Shown: positions 6,942 through 14,712, counted from the first letter of the stretch. The stretch is DNA of 14,968 nt from Baffinella frigidus (GCA_026770585.1 MU646310.1:450087-465054), one strand, 5' to 3'. The notes: generated from the sequence alone by a model not told the origin. Numbers and translations are program-made.

Positions 6942-7400
6942 CCTCGCTCAGAAGAAACATGGAATCCGAAAACGCCCCCCTTCCCTTTCTCAATTATTAA
7001 GAAACGCAGGGAAACGCCCGTCCTTTCTTTCTTAATTATCAAAAAACTCCTAATTCCAAATACCCACCTTGTGTTACTTATTTATTATGAAACGCGCGAA
7101 AAACGCCCGCCGTGTTTCTTAATCCTCAGCCTCACCGCTCTCGCTGCCCTCGCTGCTCCCCCGCCCCTCCTCCTCTGGGGGGTAGGCGATCTATGGGCCA
7201 TTTTTTTCGTGGTAAAACGCCCGATTTCTCTTTCTTATTTATTAAGAAACCCAGTGAAAATGACCGCCCTCTCTTTCTTAATTACGCAGAGGGGGCGCCC
7301 GCCCTCTCTTTCTTAATTATCAAGAAAGATAATTTTAATTGTCGAATTATCTTAATTATCAAAAACGCCCTCTTTCTGATGGGAATTTTTTTATATGGTA
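6942..7400. repeat. AT-rich direct-repeat tract (TTTCTTAATTATCAAGAAA type)
   Basis: Irregular direct repeats of TTTCTTAATTATCAA(G/A)AA, usually with CGCCC close by, occur near 6975, 7025, 7230, 7272, 7305 and 7345. The unit is partly palindromic (TTTCTT...AAGAAA). A GC/CT-rich insert at about 7130-7200 breaks the series. The plus frame reads LSFLIIKK repeatedly, which gives two overlapping open frames (6891-7316 and 7112-7495); I regard both as repeat shadows. A family-B end GAGGTACCCCTGTAC closes the tract at about 7400-7414. Confidence 0.65.
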
Positions 7401-7591
7401 GAGGTACCCCTGTACTCGCAGATAAGGAACAGATTCTCTTGCAGGGATATCTCGCCTTGCTCAAGGGTCGGTCGGTCGTCGTGTTCTTAAATTAGTACCA
7501 GAAGGTTGATTAAATCTCGCATAAGTCAACCCGCTGGTTCTGAATTAAGAATCCGTTCCGTATTCTGGAGTTGCAGCTGTACGGGTTCCTG

Positions 7592-7690
7592 TAAAGGGGC
7601 CCCTTTCTCATAAGTAACCGCCCCCTCCTAGGACCCTACAGTAGGCCTATGCCCAGGGCCCAATGGTCTTATGAGCGAGGTACCCCTGTA
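7592..7690. repeat. Degenerate family-B element B5
   Basis: The left end is decayed (TAAAGGGGCCCCTTTCTCAT) and the right end intact (ATGAGCGAGGTACCCCTGTA). The centre CCTAGGACCCTACAGTAGGC matches B4. Its last ten bases, TACCCCTGTA, are repeated on the far side of the adjoining element C1. Confidence 0.7.
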
Positions 7691-7781
7691 TCCCTTAAGT
7701 GACCAGGCCTCCAAATTTGGGGGCCTGAGGTCCTAGGCAGGTCCTAGGGCCCTACCGTAGGGCGTATGAGCACTTAAGGGA
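7691..7781. mobile_element. Family-C element C1 with 10-bp flanking duplication
   Basis: The perfect 11-bp inverted ends are TCCCTTAAGTG and CACTTAAGGGA. The 91-bp element contains GCCTCCAAATTTGGGGGC, a near-perfect palindrome, and AGGTCCTAGGGCCCTACCGT. It is flanked exactly by TACCCCTGTA on both sides (7681-7690, 7782-7791), which looks like a 10-bp target-site duplication made when it inserted into the end of B5. Such a length is typical of Mutator-like elements, by established knowledge, but element ends here are also family-B sequence, so a coincidental arrangement is possible. Non-autonomous; no transposase. Confidence 0.75.
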
Positions 7782-7791
7782 TACCCCTGTA

Positions 7792-8049
7792 CACGAGGTA
7801 TCCCTGTAAGGTTGCAGGATCTTGAACCTGTACTGGCGCCTCAGTTCCGTTCCACAACTAAATTTCCGAGGGAGCTGAGAGGAGGAACCAAGGTGCCCTC
7901 TTTTCAGTACACTGATGTTGTGAGATCAAGTTGTAATGACCCACAGCGACGTTTCTTCTTTTTCTTCTTTGTGGCCCTTGAGCCTTGAGTTGAGTGATGG
8001 AAAAGTCAATGAGCCTTAACACTCCAACCGAATACTATTTGGTTATCAA
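7792..8049. other. Intergenic, no gene
   Basis: A decayed family-B/C end (GAGGTATCCCTGTA at about 7796-7809) and a pyrimidine tract, TTTCTTCTTTTTCTTCTTT at about 7952-7970, are all I see. Confidence 0.4.
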
Positions 8050-8208
8050 GTGGACCTCGCCCTGACTACTCAAATCCTAAAAGACTACATGTCATCTAGG
8101 GGACCGTACGGTAGGCAATACCGTAGGGATAGTGGGGTTCCTTCGGATGAGGCACCGGAAAGGTGGGCCGAATCGGGACGAAAATCCCTTCCTAGCCCGC
8201 TGTCCACT
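8050..8208. repeat. Degenerate foldback D2
   Basis: The blocks ACGGTAGGCAATACCGTAGG, GGGGTTCCTTCGGA, GGGCCGAATCGGGACGAAAA and CCTAGCCCGCTGT follow the order found in D1 at 475-567. The possible ends AGTGGAC (8050-8056) and GTCCACT (8202-8208) are inverted. The 90-codon plus-strand frame over this copy is not supported as a gene. Confidence 0.6.
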
Positions 8209-8364
8209 CAGCAGTCACCGGTGACTTCGGGAATCCGTCCAATGATGATTTTCGCCCGGGAAACACGGAAAAAGTCTAAAATCTCTCCTGAAAATCCGGG
8301 AGAAAAAGGCACTGGTAGCTGAGAGGGATGTGCAACCCGTCCTTCGCTACACACTGGCGCTTTG

Positions 8365-8641
8365 GTAGTTCAGGGTTTTACGTTTGGGGGTTCGGGTTTG
8401 GGTTTTACGGTTTACGGTTCATGTTGTAAGGTTGATGGTTGATGGTTGATGGTTTAGGGTTTAGGGTTTAGGGTTTAGGGTTTAGGGTTTAGGGTTTAGG
8501 GTTCAAGGTTCAGGGTTTAGGGTTTAGGGTTTAGGGTTGAGGGTTGAGGGTTTAGGGTCTAGAGTTTAGGGTTCAGGGTTTAGGGTTTAGGGTTCAGGGT
8601 TTAGGGTTTAGGGTGTAGGGTTTAGGGTTTAGGGTTTAGGG
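8365..8641 (+). repeat. Degenerate telomeric array, G-rich strand (TTTAGGG)
   Basis: Seven perfect consecutive TTTAGGG units lie at 8453-8501. Around them are variants (TTCAGGG, TTGAGGG, GTGTAGGG), and on the left edge a more decayed zone (TTTACGG, TTGATGG). The heptamer is the plant, green-algal and some other algal telomere unit. The G-rich strand runs 5' to 3' towards increasing coordinates, so a chromosome end built this way would have pointed to the right. Confidence 0.95.
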
Positions 8642-9035
8642 TTGTCAAGCTGGTGGATTTCATACGTGGCAGGGCTTTAATTCAAGCAGCGCTGGCCAAT
8701 GTAGAGAATCCAAATCTGTCCGGCTGGCTGAGACAAGAGGCGCCCCGGCCTCCACCGCGGGGCTGGCTGCGGCAAGAGCGCTGGCGCGCGCCCAAGAGAC
8801 TCAAGAAAGCGATACAGGGGGCTTGTGAACTTCACTGACGGCGTGCCACCGGACCACAACATTGGAGCTGCCGATCCTAATTTCGATCTGGACGAACTTA
8901 GGGATTCCAGATCCTCCCGGCCGTTTCGCCCACAAGGGGAGGAATTGGAGCCATTTTCTCTGGATTGGAGGTCCCAGCCTAGCGGGGAACTCCAACCGTA
9001 GTAGGTGTCAACTTTCGAGGTTGATACCTTGACAA
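8642..9035. other. Non-telomeric island inside the telomeric array
   Basis: About 394 bp of ordinary-looking sequence sits between two blocks of TTTAGGG repeats. Its edges are exact inverted 8-mers, TTGTCAAG (8642-8649) and CTTGACAA (9028-9035). Inside, GGCTGGCTGAGACAAGAGG is imperfectly repeated as GGCTGGCTGCGGCAAGAGC. A plus-strand frame is open from at least about 8764 to a TAG near 9000 and reads VNFTDGVPPDHNIGAADPNF then an acidic and Arg/Ser-rich tail ending SGELQP. That could be a gene fragment, but I recognise no family. It may be an insertion or a bit of subtelomere trapped between repeats. Confidence 0.6.
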
Positions 9036-9147
9036 GGGTTTAGGGTTTAGGGTTTAGGGTTTAGGGTTGAGGGTTTAGGGTTCAGGGCTTAGGGCTTAGG
9101 GTTTAGGGATTAGGGTTTAGGGTTTAGGGTTTAGGGTTTGGGGTTGA

Positions 9148-9900
9148 GTGTTTACGGTTTGGGATTTGGTGGATGGGGTGCAAGGTTTATCCTTAATTGT
9201 TTATTGTTTACTGTTGATTATTGATTGTTTAGGTTTTTTGATTCAAGGTCTGGTGTTGAGTGTTTAGGGTTTAGTGTTCAGGGTTCAGGGTTCAGGGTTC
9301 AGGGTTGAATGTTTAGGGTTTAGGATTTAGGGTGCAGGGGTTTAGGGTTCAGGATTTAGGGTTCAGGATATAGGATTCAGGGTTTAGGCTTCAGGGTTTG
9401 GGGGTACGCTGCAGGGTGTAGTGTGTAGGGGTGTAGGTTTTGGGTTTAGGGGGTGGGACACCTGGATTTCTGATGAAGGGTGTAGGTTAAGGGGTTAAAG
9501 GTTAGGGTTGAGGGTTAAGGGTTGAGGGGCGAGGCTTTAGGGCTTAGGGTTTGGGGTTTACGGTTTAGGGTTTACGGTCCAGGGTTTGGGGTTTAGTGTT
9601 TACGGTTTGGGATTTGGTGGATGGGGCTGAAGGTTTATCGTTGATTGTTTATTGTTGACTGTTTATTGATGATTGTCTAGGGTTTTCGATTCAAGGTTTA
9701 GTGTTTGGGGTTTAGGGTTTAGTGTTTAAGGTTTATGGTTTAGGGATTAGGGTTTAGGGTTCAGGGGTTGGGGTTCAGGGTTAAAGGTTTAGGACTTAGG
9801 GTTCAGGGTTTAGGGTTCAGGGGCTGGGGGTACGCTGCAGGTTGTAGGGTGTAGGGGTGTAGGTTTTGGGTTTAGGGGGCGGGACTTAGGATGAAGGATG
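9148..9900. repeat. Higher-order duplication in the telomeric array, period about 430-450 bp
   Basis: TTTACGGTTTGGGATTTGGT begins at 9151 and again at 9599 (offset 448). Each is followed by GGATGGGG, AAGGTTTATC, a TTTATTG/GATT-rich patch and GATTCAAGGT. GGGGGTACGCTGCAGG occurs near 9400 and 9826 (offset 426), followed in each case by GTGTAGG..TTTTGGGTTTAGGGGG. The telomeric tract therefore grew partly by duplication of several-hundred-base units, not only by telomerase-like addition. Confidence 0.75.
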
Positions 9901-9989
9901 AAGGGTGTAGGTTGTACGGTTTATGATTTAGGGTTTAGGATGTAGTGTGCAGGATGAGGGTGTAGGATTTTTGGTTCAGGGGTTAGGTT

Positions 9990-10149
9990 TTAGGGTGTAG
10001 GGTGTGGGTTGTAGGGTATAGGGTGCAGGGTGTAGGGTGTAGGGTGTAGGGTGTAGGGCGTAGGGTGTAGGGTGTAAGGTGTAGGGTGTAGCGCGTAGGG
10101 TGTATGGTGTATGGTGTATGGTGTAGGGTGTAGGGTGTAGGGTGTAGGA
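9990..10149. repeat. TGTAGGG variant heptamer block
   Basis: About 20 units of TGTAGGG with occasional TGTATGG and CGTAGGG. The block is much more uniform than its surroundings and lies directly at the junction where the repeat orientation flips. It suggests a recent local expansion of one variant. Confidence 0.85.
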
Positions 10150-10218
10150 TGCTTGACATGCTCAAGCAAACAGGTCGTTCATCCGCCCGACCCTTCACCA
10201 CCCGCCTGCTGTCCAGGA
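10150..10218. other. Junction between oppositely oriented telomeric arrays
   Basis: Sixty-nine non-telomeric bases separate the G-rich and C-rich arms. They begin with a 6-bp stem GCTTGA/TCAAGC (10151-10156, 10162-10167) around CATGC, followed by a stretch rich in CGCCCGACCC and CACCCGCC. No gene. Confidence 0.8.
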
Positions 10219-11341
10219 CCCTAAATCCTAAACCCTCAACCCTCAACCCTAAACCCTAAACCCTAAACCCTACACCCCTAAACCAAAAACTCTACACCCT
10301 AAACCCTAAACCCCAAGCCCTAAACCCTAAACCCGAAACCCTAAACCACAAACAATAAACAATAAACCCTAACCAATCCAAAACCCTACACCCTAAACCA
10401 CAAATCCTAAACCCTAAACCATGAACCCTAAACACTAGCCACTAAACCCTAAACCCTTAACCCTTCTCCCTAAACCTTCAACCCTACACCCTAAACCCTA
10501 AACCCTAAATCCTAAACCCCAAACCCTAAGCCCTAAACCCTAAACCCTAAACCCTCAACCATATCCCACGAACCCTGAACCCTGAACCAGAAACTCTAAA
10601 CCCTAAACCCTAAACCCTAAACCCTAAACCCTGATACACACTAAATCCTGAACCCTCAACCCTGAACCCTAAACCTCGGACCTTCCTAAACCCTAAACCC
10701 CCCTAACCAAACCTTCCTAAACCCTAACCCCCCCTAATAAAACCTTTCTAAACCCTAAACCCCCCTAATAAAACCAACCAAACCCCACCAAACCCTAATA
10801 AACCTTAGCAAACCCTATCAAACCCTAATCAACCCCACTCAACCCTAAACAATCCTAATCAACCCTCATCAACCCAAATCAACTCTGATAGACGGTCATA
10901 AACCTTAGTAAACCCTAATACACATTAAAGACTAAAAACTAAACCCTAAACCCTTCACCCTCAACCCTAAACCCAAAATCCCAAACACAAAACCCCAAAC
11001 CCCAAACCCCAAACTCAAAACCACAAACCCTCAACCCAAACACTAAAACCCAAAACCCCGAAACCAAAGCCAAAAACCTTAATCCCAAAACCCCAAACCC
11101 CAAACCCCAAACCCCAAACCCTGAACCCTAAATCGTAAATCCTCATCCCTAATCCCCAATCCCTAATCCCTAAACCTTAAACCCTGAACCCTGAATCCTG
11201 AACTCTAAACTCTAAACCATAAAACCTAAACCCTAAACCCTAAACCCTAAACCCCAACCTTTAATAAACCATCAACCCAAACCCGTAAACCGTAAACCGT
11301 AAACCCTGAACCCTGAACCGTAAACCCTGAACCCTGAACCC
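10219..11341 (-). repeat. Degenerate telomeric array, C-rich strand (CCCTAAA)
   Basis: The reverse-complement unit CCCTAAA dominates, with CCCTCAA, CCCTGAA and CCCCAAA variants. At about 10690-10930 it degenerates to CCTAATAAAACC and CCTAATCAACC-like units; at about 10975-11110 to CCCCAAA. At 1.12 kb it is almost exactly as long as the G-rich block on the other side of the junction (1.11 kb). The orientation means a chromosome end built this way would have pointed left. Confidence 0.93.
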
Positions 11342-11348
11342 TAGTGGG

Positions 11349-11461
11349 TGCACTCTGGCAGTGCACGGGCCTCCTAAACCGGGCTGCATAGGGCACGTGT
11401 GCTTTAGCCGTGACCCGGTTCCCCCCCGAAGGTTAGGTTTCACTACCGTTTTAGGAGGGCC
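11349..11461. repeat. Foldback at the outer edge of the C-rich array
   Basis: GGGCCTCCTAAAC (11367-11379) pairs with GTTTTAGGAGGGCC (11448-11461), and inside it AACCGGG pairs with CCCGGTT. Just to the left a separate small stem GTGCACT/AGTGCAC (11349-11355, 11361-11367) abuts the last telomeric units. No coding content. Confidence 0.6.
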
Positions 11462-11512
11462 TAGAGGGAGGTTATTCACACTCTGAAAGTTGAATAAGGA
11501 CTGGCATAACCT

Positions 11513-11586
11513 CTAGGGCCTTGAGGTTCTTCGAGCTCCCAACATAGGCGGACACTGGAACTGGTTTTGAAAGCCATGCCTCCTTT
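11513..11586. repeat. Family-F fragment F2
   Basis: TTGAGGTTCTTCGAGCTCCC, then AACATAGGCGGACACTGGAA and AAGCCATGCCTCC, follow the same order as F3 (13716 onwards). It lies just outside the telomeric arrays and their foldback. Confidence 0.7.
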
Positions 11587-12309
11587 CACGGTTTATGAAG
11601 GAGAAAGGAATTTCCTCTACAAGGAAATAGGAAATAGGTGACTGGTTAAAATTCACAGGTGAATTTTGACCCCCCCCCTTTCCTCTACATGGAGCTTATG
11701 GAGCTTTAATGAACCTTGTACGGCAGCACGCACGTTTCCACATCCGCTGGGTCGAAACGCGGTGGTGGGCACAGCCGCGGGGGCTGAAGAAGCTAGTCAA
11801 GATTCTAACAGACATGTCCGTCCGACCGGAACCATGGCGAACCCCCTTCAGCGGTCGAAGTCGTCGTGAAGTGAAGAGGGGCTAAGTAGAGCAAGACATG
11901 CCGTGCGTACAGCCCATCCTGTGTCTACCCCCCATAATGTCCCACAGGCAACCCCTTGGGAGCGCATAACCTATGGGACCCCCTACTCTCACCCCGGTAG
12001 CTACCCTCACTTTCCTCTTTGGGACGTGGTCGGGGGCTCCAGTGGTGACACCCAGGACTCGCAAGAGACCATGGCTCCTCATCCTCCCAAGGGCAACCTG
12101 TGCGTGACCTGCCGCATCAGGGCGGCACCTTGGCGACCAACGCTGTGGGGCCCGAGAGGGGTCTCACAGTAGGGGTGGCTCGCGCGGCCGCTCAGGCCGC
12201 CTAACTGCGTCCTCCACCCCCCCCCTTCCTCCTCAATCTTGGCGCGACGCGATCCGGCTCCTGCCAGTGGTTGCTGGGGGAAGGGAGGGGTGCCACGCAC
12301 GTCAGAGAG
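11587..12309. other. Intergenic, open frames without recognisable product
   Basis: A short palindrome AAAATTCAC-AG-GTGAATTTT lies at 11648-11667. A plus-strand frame is open from 11870 to 12172 (about 100 codons), with tracts such as HPGSYPHFPLWDVVGGSSGD, but it has no ATG near its start and no family resemblance. Overlapping minus frames are also open. The GC content is high, so I do not call a gene. A short tract of GGAGCTTATGGAGCTTTAAT (11690-11709) also resembles the GAGCTTATG repeats at about 14403. Confidence 0.4.
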
Positions 12310-12665
12310 TGAGTGCCGTTCAGGTGTTGGGGGTTGGAGCGCGAATCCGCTCAGGTGTTTGGGTTGGGGAGCGAGGCTGGTTAGGAGTGGGGGGAGCGGA
12401 GTCGCTCAGGAGTTGGGGGTGGGGCGCGACGCTGCTCATGAGTTGGGGTTGGGAGCAAAGACGCTCAGGTGTTGGGGTTGGAGAACGAAGTAGGCCAGGT
12501 GTTGGGGTTGGGTCCGGGGTGGGTGTTGGGGATCGAAGCCGCTCAGGCTGGGGGGATTGAAGCCGCTCAGGTGTTGGGGTTGGGGTGCGACGCCGGTTAG
12601 GAGTGGGGAAGCGGAGTCGCTCAGGATTTGGGGTTGGGGAGCGAAGACGCTCAGGAGTTGGGCGA
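12310..12665. repeat. G-rich degenerate minisatellite, unit about 30 bp
   Basis: The recurring unit is approximately GCTCAGGTGTTGGGGTTGGG followed by GAGCGAAGCC. About eleven copies vary in length through small indels (GCTCAGGAGTTGGGG, GGTTAGGAGTGGGG, GCCAGGTGTTGGGG). Runs of three to six G at short intervals make the plus strand a candidate for G-quadruplex formation. The frames reading GWGERSRPGVGVG-type peptides are repeat artefacts. Confidence 0.8.
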
Positions 12666-12674
12666 TATTAGTCG

Positions 12675-12838
12675 TAAAACTCCCGAAAATGAAGGTAGTT
12701 TCGCCTACGGTATTGCCTAGGACCTCCTACCGTAGGTCGAGGGCTCGTAGGAAAGGAGGTCCTAGGAGCCCTACGGCCTACGGTAGCTAGGTCCTACCTA
12801 ATTCCGTAGGGAAACTACCCAACTTTTCAGGAGTTTCC
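12675..12838. repeat. Palindromic MITE-like element A5 (variant ends)
   Basis: The left end TAAAACTCCCGAAAATGAAG and right end ACCCAACTTTTCAGGAGTTT resemble A4. The next segment GGTAGTTTCGCCTACGGTAT and the core TTGCCTAGGACCTCCTACCG match A1-A3. The right flank CCCTATGAA matches the flanks of A2 and A3. It sits directly against the G-rich minisatellite and is about 9 kb from A4. Confidence 0.8.
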
Positions 12839-13600
12839 CTATGAATATGCGTGGCAGTTGAGAGTGGTTGGGCCTCGGAAGGCCCGTTTGCTGGTTGGGC
12901 CCCGAGAGGCCCGTGTGCAACTTGCGGGCTACGCAAGGCTGTGTTCGATGTGTTTGCAAGTGCAACGAGCTGGCCGGCTCTTGCACACGAGAGTGAAGCC
13001 GTGTGAAGTGATTGGTGTGATTGTGGGTTGTGGAGCGAAGCCGCTTCGCCGCCTCCACGACCCCCATGTCGCACGTGCACGCTCTTCCGTCCCCCCCGCG
13101 CCGCCCGAGCTCGAACCCCCCCCCCCCCGGTTGGTGTTCGCGGAGGCGCTTCTTCCAGTGCCGCCAGGTCCACAGTACGCCCCTCCCGGGCCTCACTCCG
13201 CCGCTTGGTGGCGAGGCGGACCCCGAGCAGCGCGGGCTCCACGCGGGCTCAGGGTTTGCGGTGGCCTCTCTCGGCGCCGAGAGAAGGACCGGGGTCCCTC
13301 GCGGTCCCCGACCCACCACCGAGCGAGCTCTGTCCAGTTCTTTTTCTTTTTTTTGGACAAAAGACAAAAGAACCCCCGCTGTCGAAGATGGCGGTGGAGA
13401 ACGTCGCGTTGAGGGAGGGCTATGGCGACTAGAGGTACAAGGCGGTGTCGCTGAACGTAACAACACTCTCGATGTCTAGACGAGGAGCGTGCGTTTCTCG
13501 TGGAACACGGACTCACTTGGCGTTTCCCGGGGCGTCGTGCGGTCGAGCAACTGCATGGGCGAGCAGAGAGGCGGGGCAGAACGTCCTTCCCCTCTTTTGG
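12839..13600. other. GC-rich region without a supported gene
   Basis: Frames are open on both strands and in several phases (222 codons minus at 12798-13466; 184, 152 and 134 codons plus), which is what GC-rich DNA produces. The translations are Pro/Arg/Ser-rich and lack recognisable domains. Landmarks are an odd palindrome GCGAAGCCGCTTCGC near 13036-13050, a run of fourteen C at about 13117-13130, and a pyrimidine/purine tract at about 13338-13374 that can fold back on itself. A single real exon cannot be excluded. Confidence 0.4.
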
Positions 13601-13715
13601 AGCAATTGGAGCTTTATTGAATAGGATAACAGCAACACGACAACCGGGACGATCGGGACTTTAGAGCAAAATTTTGGAGCAATTGAAGCAATTGGAGCTT
13701 TATTTAAGTGTGTAC
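13601..13715. other. Short repeated GGAGCAATTGGAGCTTTATT units
   Basis: TTGGAGCAATTGGAGCTTTA occurs at about 13597-13616 and, as TTGGAGCAATTGAAGCAATT then GGAGCTTTATT, at about 13674-13704. Both lie just upstream of family-F copy F3. Confidence 0.5.
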
Positions 13716-13858
13716 TTTAGGTCCTTCAGGTTCTTCGAGCTGACAACATAGGCAGACACCGGAACTTGTTCTGCAGAAAAGCCATGCTTCCTCTCGGATC
13801 ACATCAGACCCTCCTCCGGTGCAGAGGATCGCGGCAGAAACCGGCTAAAGGGTATCCT
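13716..13858. repeat. Family-F copy F3
   Basis: TTAGGTCCTTCAGGTTCTTC starts the copy. Then come GAGCTGACAACATAGGCAGA, CTGCAGAAAAGCCATGC, TCTCGGATC, CCGGTGCAGAGG and a purine-rich end AAAGGGTATCC. It matches F1/F2 in its left half and F4-F7 over its whole length, so it bridges the two subgroups. Confidence 0.65.
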
Positions 13859-13977
13859 CAACCCCCGCGCTCAGCACTCTGTCGGTCAGAGTCAGGCCTT
13901 GCCAGGGGGTTCTTTGGCGACTCGGCAGAAACGAATCCCGAAAACTTTGACGAAAAGACCCGAATTACTGTCGTTCC

Positions 13978-14118
13978 TTCCTTTAGGTCCTTTAGGTTTT
14001 AATTTCTCCCAACATTTGCCAACGACACGCCCTTCCGCAGAAAGGACTGCGGAGAAAGCATTTTTGCTCTCGGATCGCGTTTCGCTCTCCAGTGCAGAGG
14101 CTCGTGAAGAGGGGATAC
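13978..14118. repeat. Family-F copy F4 (full length)
   Basis: Ordered blocks are CTTTAGGTCCTTTAGGTTTT, AATTTCTCCCAACATTTGCC, AACGACACGCCCTTCCG, AAAGGACTGCGGAGAAAGCA, TTTTTGCTCTCGGATCGCG and CTCTCCAGTGCAGAGGCTCG, ending AAGAGGGGATA. It is about 140 bp long. A and B boxes of a tRNA-derived SINE are not convincing, and there is no transposase or reverse-transcriptase frame. Confidence 0.7.
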
Positions 14119-14423
14119 TGGGTGGCTCTCTTGGGGTGGGTGAAGGTATGCGATACCGCTCCCATGCTCACTTACACGCACCGAACCCAAGTCAGCCTTA
14201 ATGAGGCTCATGGTATCCCATGGTTGAAGTTTAAGAGCTTCAATCACGAATACCCCACAAGGTGAGAGTGATTGTGAGGGGGCGTGAGGTGAAATCAGTT
14301 AGACACCAAAAGATGAAAGGAGAGAAATGTGGTTGTGTAGGGGTTTCCCCCAATGTACGGATGTCAGAAAAGTGGAGGATAATTGAAGCGTCAGTCGCCC
14401 TCGAGCTTATGGAGCTTATGGAG
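14119..14423. other. Spacer between family-F copies, no gene
   Basis: No reading frame of interest. The only structure I see is AACTTCA/TGAAG-type complementarity around TTGAAGTTTAAGAGCTTCAA (14223-14242), a near-palindrome. Confidence 0.35.
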
Positions 14424-14712
14424 TCCTTTAGGTCCTTTAGGTTTTAATTGCTCCCAACATAGCCCAACGACACGCCCTTCCGTAGGTCCTTTAGGTCCTT
14501 TGGGTTTTAATTTCGCCCAACATATGCCAACGACACGCCGCTCCGTAGAAGGGATCTGCAGAGAAAGCATTTTTGCTTTCGGATCGCGTTTAGCTCTCCA
14601 GTGCAGATCCTTTAGGTCCTTTAGGTTTTAATTTCTCCCAACATATGCCAACGACACGCCCTTCCGTAGAAAGGACTGCAGAGAAAGCAAAGAGGCTCGT
14701 GAAGAGGGGATA
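14424..14712. repeat. Three fused family-F copies (F5-F7)
   Basis: F5 (14424-14483) breaks off after CCGTAG and runs straight into F6 (14484-14607). F6 breaks off after CCAGTGCAGA and runs into F7 (14608-14712). F7 has an internal deletion joining GAGAAAGCA to AAGAGGCTCGTGAAGAGG. All are in the same orientation as F4. The joins fall at different places, so this is not a simple tandem array. It is preceded by GAGCTTATGGAGCTTATGGA (14404-14423). Confidence 0.7.

Larger units (their letters stand above)
9036..10149 (+). repeat. Degenerate telomeric array, G-rich strand, second block
   Basis: TTTAGGG units are mixed with TTCAGGG, TTGAGGG, TTTACGG and others, more decayed than the first block. 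It contains a duplicated longer unit (see separate entry) and ends in a homogeneous TGTAGGG block at about 9990-10149. The 87-codon minus-strand frame over that block (TPYTLHP-type repeats) is a shadow. Confidence 0.9.

Noticed and set aside
6891-7495. Two plus-strand frames with hydrophobic segments and LSFLIIKK motifs
   Set aside because: The motifs are translations of the TTTCTTAATTATCAAGAAA direct repeats, and the first frame starts in a family-B terminal repeat.
8760-8800. A GAGCGKSAG string resembling a P-loop in the telomeric island
   Set aside because: It arises in a Gly/Arg-rich frame over an imperfect GGCTGGCTG..CAAGAG duplication, with no Walker B or other NTPase features downstream.
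9983-10246. An 87-codon frame of TPYTLHP repeats
   Set aside because: It is the C-rich strand of the TGTAGGG array read in frame.
8365-11341. A true chromosome terminus
   Set aside because: More than 3.5 kb of non-telomeric sequence follows on the right and 8.3 kb precedes on the left, and the repeats are degenerate and inverted.
12798-13466. A 222-codon minus-strand frame and overlapping plus-strand frames of 134-184 codons
   Set aside because: They are open in several phases on both strands, have low-complexity Pro/Arg/Ser content, no motif, and the minus frame ends inside element A5.
13716-14712. Family F as a tRNA-derived SINE
   Set aside because: TTCGAGCTCC only loosely resembles a B box, no A box lies at the right distance, and there is no poly-A or simple-repeat tail.
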